Assembly (NCBI GenBank): GCA_900708905.1
Contig: CAADRB010000071.1
Coordinates: forward strand, 115,825-179,824
Direction: 5' to 3'
Origin: Hymenolepis diminuta
Taxonomy: Eukaryota > Platyhelminthes > Cestoda > Cyclophyllidea > Hymenolepididae
DNA length: 64,000 nucleotides
Shown: positions 59,101-64,000 of the stretch, piece by piece
Layout: each line of letters starts with the position of its first letter
Position numbering within the stretch: the stretch's first letter is position 1
Made by a program: the position numbers and the translations under genes
The notes under the pieces: model-generated
Databases searched by the model: none
What the model was told of the DNA's origin: nothing
What the model saw: only the letters and a program-made list of their open reading frames with translations

Positions 59101-62100
59101 ACACTTACTTAACTCGATCAAGCAACAACTTGTGAGATTTCGGCTAAATTTAATGAATCCACAATTACCAAATTGAGTGTAGACCAGATTAAGATCTAAG
59201 TAGAGTAAACTTGCTGGAGCATTTGCGGCACAGTCTATGAATTCTGAGTGAATGTGCACCCTGTAAGCAAATGACCACACGCATTGGTTGAGTCAGAATC
59301 ATAAAAGGATGCCAAATTTTGATTATCTCAACCAGGAGGTTCCACTGTGCTCACACTTCTTCCCAAGATGAGCGTTGAAATACGCTTTCCTTTACGAGCT
59401 TGGTAGTTATAATAATAAATTGAAATGCCTCTTAGATAGTGAATAACTACTTATATTGCGTTAAGTTAAACGAGTTGCCATAGTTCCCTAATGTCAACTT
59501 TTCATATCAATTATTAAATCACATCGACTGTCTACTAATTTGAAACGTTTTCAATATTCTTTTAATGAATTTTTCATAAAACAGCTTTAGGTTTTTTAAT
59601 ATTTGAACCAATTAGGATATTGCTCAAAAATGGACATTTAATTACTTCTTTTGTCGTTCTTGATACATCTGTCAATAATATGTAAAAGAGTAATGGGTAA
59701 TGTTTACACATTCCTTTGTTAGTTTTTCTACGATGCTCAATTCTTGACGTTTGTCAAACCAAGCCCTCGAAACTTCCATGAAAGTTGGCTTAGTACTTTT
59801 CTCATATTCGTTGATTTGCTATTAATAATATCCTTCGTCTATTGTATGCCACAGGAGTTGTAATTTGAAAATTTAATATATATATATATATACGTTTTTT
59901 TGAGTTTGTTTGATCTGTTTTCAATTGGTTAGCGATTTGTACTCGCCGCTTTCGCGATAACTCAGATTTTGCCTGTAAAATTCAAAACACGGGGATTACA
60001 AGACCGACGGTAAAGACGCCCTATTTCCGCACTCTCTCCATACTCGTCAACGTTTCCCTTCGTTCTGTTTTTTGATAGCTTATTCCAGCTCTCTCGGTTT
60101 TTCTAGCTGACTTTATTCCTAATTTTTACTATTCAACAAATTCTGTTTTACTCTCGCCGCTATTTTCTGGATATATTGAATAACTGCGGTTAATGTCAGC
60201 TGATAGATAGCTGTCAGTCGTAGCTGCAACACTGTCTGGATTTCATCTTCGTTCAATGTAATTCGTCTGATTAGTTTCTTTAAATTAACTACCTCTATTT
60301 GAAATGAACTTACAGGCAAATTTTATAACATTAAAATCAGGAAGGAATAAATAAGCGAACCTCGTTTACGTAAACAATTTCGCATGAATAGTTATCCACT
60401 GGACTAAAACTTTGTTTGACGTAAGTTAATATTTCAAGGTAGGAAATTGACGTATTTGAATAGAAATAATCCCTGGAATAGTTGATTTAAAGAAATACTT
60501 AATATTCGTCTAAGAATATACAGCGAGTAAAATGCAATTGGTAAAAATTCCATTTCATTTTACCTCATTACATTTTATTTAAATTCATGATAAGAAATAC
60601 CCCTTTCAGAATTAAAATTTTTTTTAATTGGATAATTTTCGTTAATTTACTATTTTAAAGAAATTACCCTGTTTGGACTGCTTCTACATAACTAATTCTG
60701 AAAGTAAGAAGTCAAATTCACCGATGAATTTTCGAATTACATTTGCTCTGGCTTTTTTGCATGAAAATAGATCTGATGGATCCGGTTCCTTTTATTTCAG
60801 AAATCGAAGAGGACTTTATTCCGGGATTGTTGGATGATGTCAGTGAAGAGCTGAATCGTGAAAGAGCTTACAGATTGGTTGTCGACTCGATCATTCGTGA
60901 GGTAAGATGTATTGATCATTAATCCATCTATCGATTAGGACATTAAATTTGAGAGAGGAATTTCAAACAACAGTAAGTTATGCAATAATATGAAAAGCTA
61001 GAGAGTCACTAGTTCGATGCTCACTAGTGCATGTTTATTAAAACAAATGACCGGCTGTAGTGATTAAAGGTTCTCGAGAAAGGGTTAGTTGAGGTAAGAT
61101 TTATAGTCATCTCAATTGGTCAATATTGATGTGGTTATCGGTTACTAGTGTTCTTATTTCAACATAGAGGTGTACTTTTCTACTGAGATGGTTAAAATGA
61201 ATAGGTTAGTAGATCAAATTGTGCACTTATGAAGTGATGATTAACGGGCTCCTCAGCAAAGGCAGAGATCATGGGTACAACTCCAATCGGTGCACACCCA
61301 GTGAACGGAATGGCTGACCCCGCTGCTTAAGTCTGGCTAGTAACAAGAACGGCAGAATTTAAATTCCTTTCTAGGTAGGCTCCACAAAACTATCCCTCCT
61401 TCCGAGATGAGTGCTGGAAAACTCTTTTCTAAAAGAGTCAGGGAGTAATAAAGAAGTTAACGAGATGGTTCAGGTCTGTATGCTTCACTCTATCCCTAAA
61501 AAAGTCTAGTAACTATTAAATAAGAAAATCCATTTTCGAAGATAGATTGTAGTACTTGCGCACTCTGATTCATAGGCCTGCTCAGTCTCTCTCTATGTAC
61601 TGTATACCTACTGACTCATACATCCGCTATAACTGTCAATTGCTCGTTAACTAACAGTCAATCGCTTTATCATACCTCATTTCTACCGTTCCTCAAAACT
61701 CAGATTGTTTTGGCTCAGCACTGACGTCTCCTCTTTCCTCCTAATTCTTCCATTTACTCCCTAACCCTTTTCCCTATCAGTCATTTCCAGTTGTCAAATC
61801 CAACCCTCGGTTTTCACACTCAAAAAGGCTCTTGTACCCTGTTAGCCTTAAGAATATCATTAACTCCATGAGGAGTGTGAAGCCTAATTTAGTCAGGTTA
61901 CTAAGGTATCTTTACTCTCACTATTATAGGTACATTAAATTTGTTAGCTGTATTGGAGAGAGATAGGAAACCGAATTAATGCACCCAACCGAAACTCACA
62001 AGTCTCACTCCTCCTCCACTGATTATCAACTAATGGATTTCTACGCTCGCAGCTGGATATGGAAACCCATTAGTGAAGCAGTTATTGGCCAACCAGAGAG

Positions 62101-62682
62101 CCAATCATTTGCCACGTATTCAATCCCATATAAGCAATTTTCTTCATAAAAAGGAATACCATTTATAGACCACATACCTTTCCCTTTCTTTTCTTGGAGT
62201 CTGGGTAAGTTTACCTATACAGAAGAAATGAATTTACTTTGAGGATGTAAATTAAAACAGGCTTGGAAACATATGAGGAATTAGAGATTGCTCCTTTCGC
62301 CTTCGGTAACCCTTGTCTGGGCTTACTAGTGCTGATAAAAGTCAAAAACTAAGAGATTTTACCATACGGCAGTAAGGTAGTAATATTTTTTCTATGTGAA
62401 TAAGGCGTCTTTTAAACTAGAATGACATTTTATTTCTTAAATTTGATAATATTAGGCCATTAATTAGGACTTTTGATTACTTTTAAGGCGGTAACCGAAA
62501 TTACCGAAGCCTACGCTAAGCATGATGCAAAGGATTCAGAAGAACTCAGGAAATTGAATCCTCCAAATGAAGAGAACGCTATTGAAAAATCTGAAAACCA
62601 CGAAGTTAATCAACCTATTCAGGAATCAAATGATAAAAATGCTACGAGTAATAACGACGAGATTCATAATCAGGAGGGATAA
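53169..62682 (+). CDS. RSPH3: Radial spoke head protein 3 homolog
   Basis: RSPH3 anchors the radial spoke stalk to axonemal doublets in motile cilia and binds protein kinase A. Six exons, 53169-53285, 53390-53587, 53662-53855, 58653-58825, 60801-60901 and 62488-62682, close in phase to 325 aa. Family signatures in order: VQTDLYLEELTD (human VQTELYLEEIAD), CQTDPMIDRPPSPLFVPAKTG, LFDFDLEVKPILEVLVGKTMEQALLEV, EEEELARIREQQ, EEKERR and KIAARAFARVYIEPLIP. The central helical part (about residues 105-210) is the axoneme-binding and dimerisation region. The human N-terminal extension is absent and the C-terminal tail is acidic and Asn-rich, with no similarity I recognise. The first two introns are about 0.1 kb; introns 3-5 are 1.6-4.8 kb. 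It fits a flatworm with ciliated flame cells or sperm. Confidence 0.95.
54390..54740 (+). repeat. Repeat R3, copy 1
   Basis: Aligns with 61560-61930: 'gcactctgattcattggtct' versus 'gcactctgattcataggcct', then 'ccactgacccac' versus 'ctactgactcat', a shared pyrimidine-rich middle and 'accctgtaagccta' versus 'accctgttagcctt'. Only these two copies were seen. Confidence 0.55.
55000..55150 (+). repeat. SINE-tail relic
   Basis: 'gtggatggccatccac', 'taattcctgccaataagagg' and 'ctctacttgattcaag' match the copy at 35630-35780 ('gtggatggctaaccc', 'aaattctgaccaataagaga', 'acctacttaactcaaa'). The tRNA-like head is missing. Confidence 0.5.
58085..58345 (+). repeat. Repeat R2, copy 3
   Basis: Contains 'ggattatcgaatattgtatt', 'acttggatatgtaagaccgt', 'gagaagccgtcggtgcaa' and 'ctcctctttgagtc', in the same order as the other R2 copies. 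Confidence 0.6.
58826..60800 (+). other. RSPH3 intron 4
   Basis: Phase-1 intron of about 2.0 kb. It holds SINE relics near 58990-59070 (inverted core) and 59270-59400, a (TA)n run at 59876-59892 and a locally CpG-richer block at 59935-60070 whose origin is unknown. Confidence 0.5.
59876..59892 (+). repeat. (TA)n microsatellite
   Basis: Perfect alternating AT run in RSPH3 intron 4. Confidence 0.9.
61215..61450 (+). repeat. tRNA-derived SINE-like repeat
   Basis: Shows the family core 'ggtgcacacccagtgaacgg' followed by 'aatggctgacccc', the 'ttaagtctggctagtaaca' block and the tail 'gatgagtgctggaaaactct'. It is the most complete core among the copies in this window. Confidence 0.6.
61560..61930 (+). 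repeat. Repeat R3, copy 2
   Basis: Second copy of the repeat at 54390-54740, diverged by many substitutions and small indels. The order of blocks is the same. Confidence 0.55.
61975..62215 (+). repeat. Repeat R2, copy 4
   Basis: Contains 'gattatcaactaatggattt', 'agccaatcatttgccacgta' and 'ttcttggagtctgggtaag', matching the other R2 copies. Confidence 0.6.
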
Positions 62683-64000
62683 TAATGTTCGTCATATCTT
62701 AAAATGTGTTATTCTGAATGTTTCAAAATTAGAATTGCTCTAATTTTAAGCAATAAAATAGCTGATTTACAAAATATTCAGACTGCACTTTACTTCAGCC
62801 AAAAGTTCACAATAATATTTTTAAGGCATTTTCATAATGTTCACTTCAGAGAAAAAATATAAATATTTTTAATTTTTGAAAAAAAACTAGTAGACTGAAA
62901 TTGGGATTAGGCAATTTTCACTGGTTATGGACAATGAAACAATATCATTTTGGTTCATGGCTAAAAATAAACGATTCGCCTCAAACAATAGAGTTTGTTG
63001 TTAAGTGGGGGAAAAATTGACATAAAAGTGTTTAAATTTAAGGCTTGGTTGCTCAGCATGGTACATTTGTCGGGCTTATTACTGGAATTAGTTTAATAAT
63101 AATTTAATTTATTCTAATGTCCCTCTTCCAAATTGCTAATATGGCGAATGCTTAGTAATGTTATGGCCATTGCGTAACATGAAGAGCAGGGAACAAGGTA
63201 ACACAGCACTGACACCATCAGTAAAGCCACCTTAGGAGCCCAATTAGATAAGATTTAGAGATAACCCTTACAGATCGAATGATCTTCCTGGATGTTAACC
63301 TTTCCGAAATGAGAAGAGCAGTAATCAAGTAGGACCATTATGTATATTGTATAACTGGAAATGAATGTCACGCGCGTCCTCATCCAAGTGATGACTATAA
63401 ATAACCTTCCAACACACACACAAACTCACAGAGACTGTCGCTTGTCAGACAAATCTTCTTTCACTCCCTCCTTCCTTCAATTCTCTCTTCCTCTTGAGAG
63501 TCTCTACTGCGGTTTGTTCAAACATCCTGGTCCAATCAATTCTTTGTATCCTGTTTCATTGCTGTTAGCCATTACTCTAATCGCAACAAATAAAAGGGGA
63601 AAGGAGGTGATGGGGTAACGGCTATTATTGATCAGAAAGTTCAGATTTGTTTGCAGAGTCGGTAGTTTGTTGGGGTTAGTGTAACAAATTGTAGAAATTA
63701 ACAAACAGTAGGTCTTCAAAGTAGAACATAAAGGGTTGTGTAGGCCAATGTGTATTGAATAAACCATGATGAAAAAGTTGAGAGAGTAAGAGAAAAGGTG
63801 GAGAGATGAGATGGGAAGGAAGCGTGCGAGCGGATAAATGACAAGCGTGCGTCTGTGTATGTCTGTGAGTGGAAATACAAAGACAGGTTATGTAAGTTAC
63901 TTGGGTACGGAAGTGCGTGAGGGCATGAGTGTAGGTATACTTTTAACGAAACGGGACAGTATTGTGTACTTTATGGCTAACGAATATGTACTTCATTTAT
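62683..64000. other. Downstream of RSPH3, no gene recognised
   Basis: A plus-strand AATAAA at 62752-62757, 70 nt after the stop, is the probable RSPH3 polyadenylation signal. Beyond it I see no coding exon; open frames at 63361-63618 and 63504-63767 overlap on opposite strands and lack motifs. Confidence 0.45.
62752..62757 (+). terminator. Polyadenylation signal AATAAA (RSPH3)
   Basis: Canonical signal 70 nt downstream of the RSPH3 stop codon, with no competing signal closer. Confidence 0.6.

Larger units (their letters stand above)
60902..62487 (+). other. RSPH3 intron 5
   Basis: Phase-0 intron of about 1.6 kb made largely of repeats: a SINE-like copy (61215-61450), R3 (61560-61930) and R2 (61975-62215) lie one after another. 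Confidence 0.55.

Noticed and set aside
63361..63767. Opposing 85-87 codon open frames near the right edge
   Set aside because: They overlap on opposite strands and show no domain; no evidence of a gene.
1..64000. CRISPR array, rRNA, bacterial operon or riboswitch
   Set aside because: No regularly spaced repeats, no rRNA-like conserved blocks and a clearly eukaryotic, intron-containing gene structure throughout.

Overview
This window is nuclear DNA from an animal, most probably a parasitic flatworm, with a cestode fitting best. The genes are intron-rich and many introns are only 30-45 nt, next to introns of several kb. One gene encodes a radial-spoke protein of motile cilia. The sequence is AT-rich with many short, decayed repeats. 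The flatworm call is inference from intron sizes and protein divergence; no diagnostic locus is present. Two assembly gaps (N runs) lie at about 17420 and at 36006-36055.

Layout. Bases 1-2500 show no gene. Bases 2520-5560 hold a decayed element with a parvovirus NS1-like SF3 helicase fragment; copies of its 3' end recur near 21.4, 23.3 and 25.8-26.1 kb. UBE4A (U-box ubiquitin E4 ligase, + strand, at least 12 exons) fills 6.7-19.1 kb. OST4 (-, 20.2-20.4 kb) and V-ATPase subunit e (+, 24.4-24.7 kb) are tiny single-purpose membrane subunits in head-to-head orientation. A class I SAM-dependent methyltransferase of 256 aa lies on the minus strand from 36.5 to 27.0 kb; its 5.8 kb intron contains SINE-like repeats and a decayed Ty3/gypsy-type gag. 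Next come an MBLAC1-like metallo-beta-lactamase-fold protein that lacks its metal ligands (-, 38.3-37.5 kb) and a VWA5A-like VIT/VWA protein (+, 38.8-49.6 kb). These two start about 500 bp apart, head to head. YJU2/CCDC94, a splicing factor (-, 52.1-49.7 kb), meets the VWA5A-like gene tail to tail with only 96 bp between stop codons. RSPH3 (+, 53.2-62.7 kb) is last; 62.7-64.0 kb shows no gene.

I rebuilt exons by hand from homology and splice phase. For UBE4A, the methyltransferase, the VWA5A-like gene, YJU2 and RSPH3 the phases close exactly from ATG to stop. The genes are mostly unrelated housekeeping functions (ubiquitin, N-glycosylation, proton pump, splicing, cilia), so no operon-like pathway is evident. 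The most unusual items are the MBLAC1-like pseudoenzyme, the multi-copy parvovirus-like element, the methyltransferase insertion and the overlapping convergent 3' ends.
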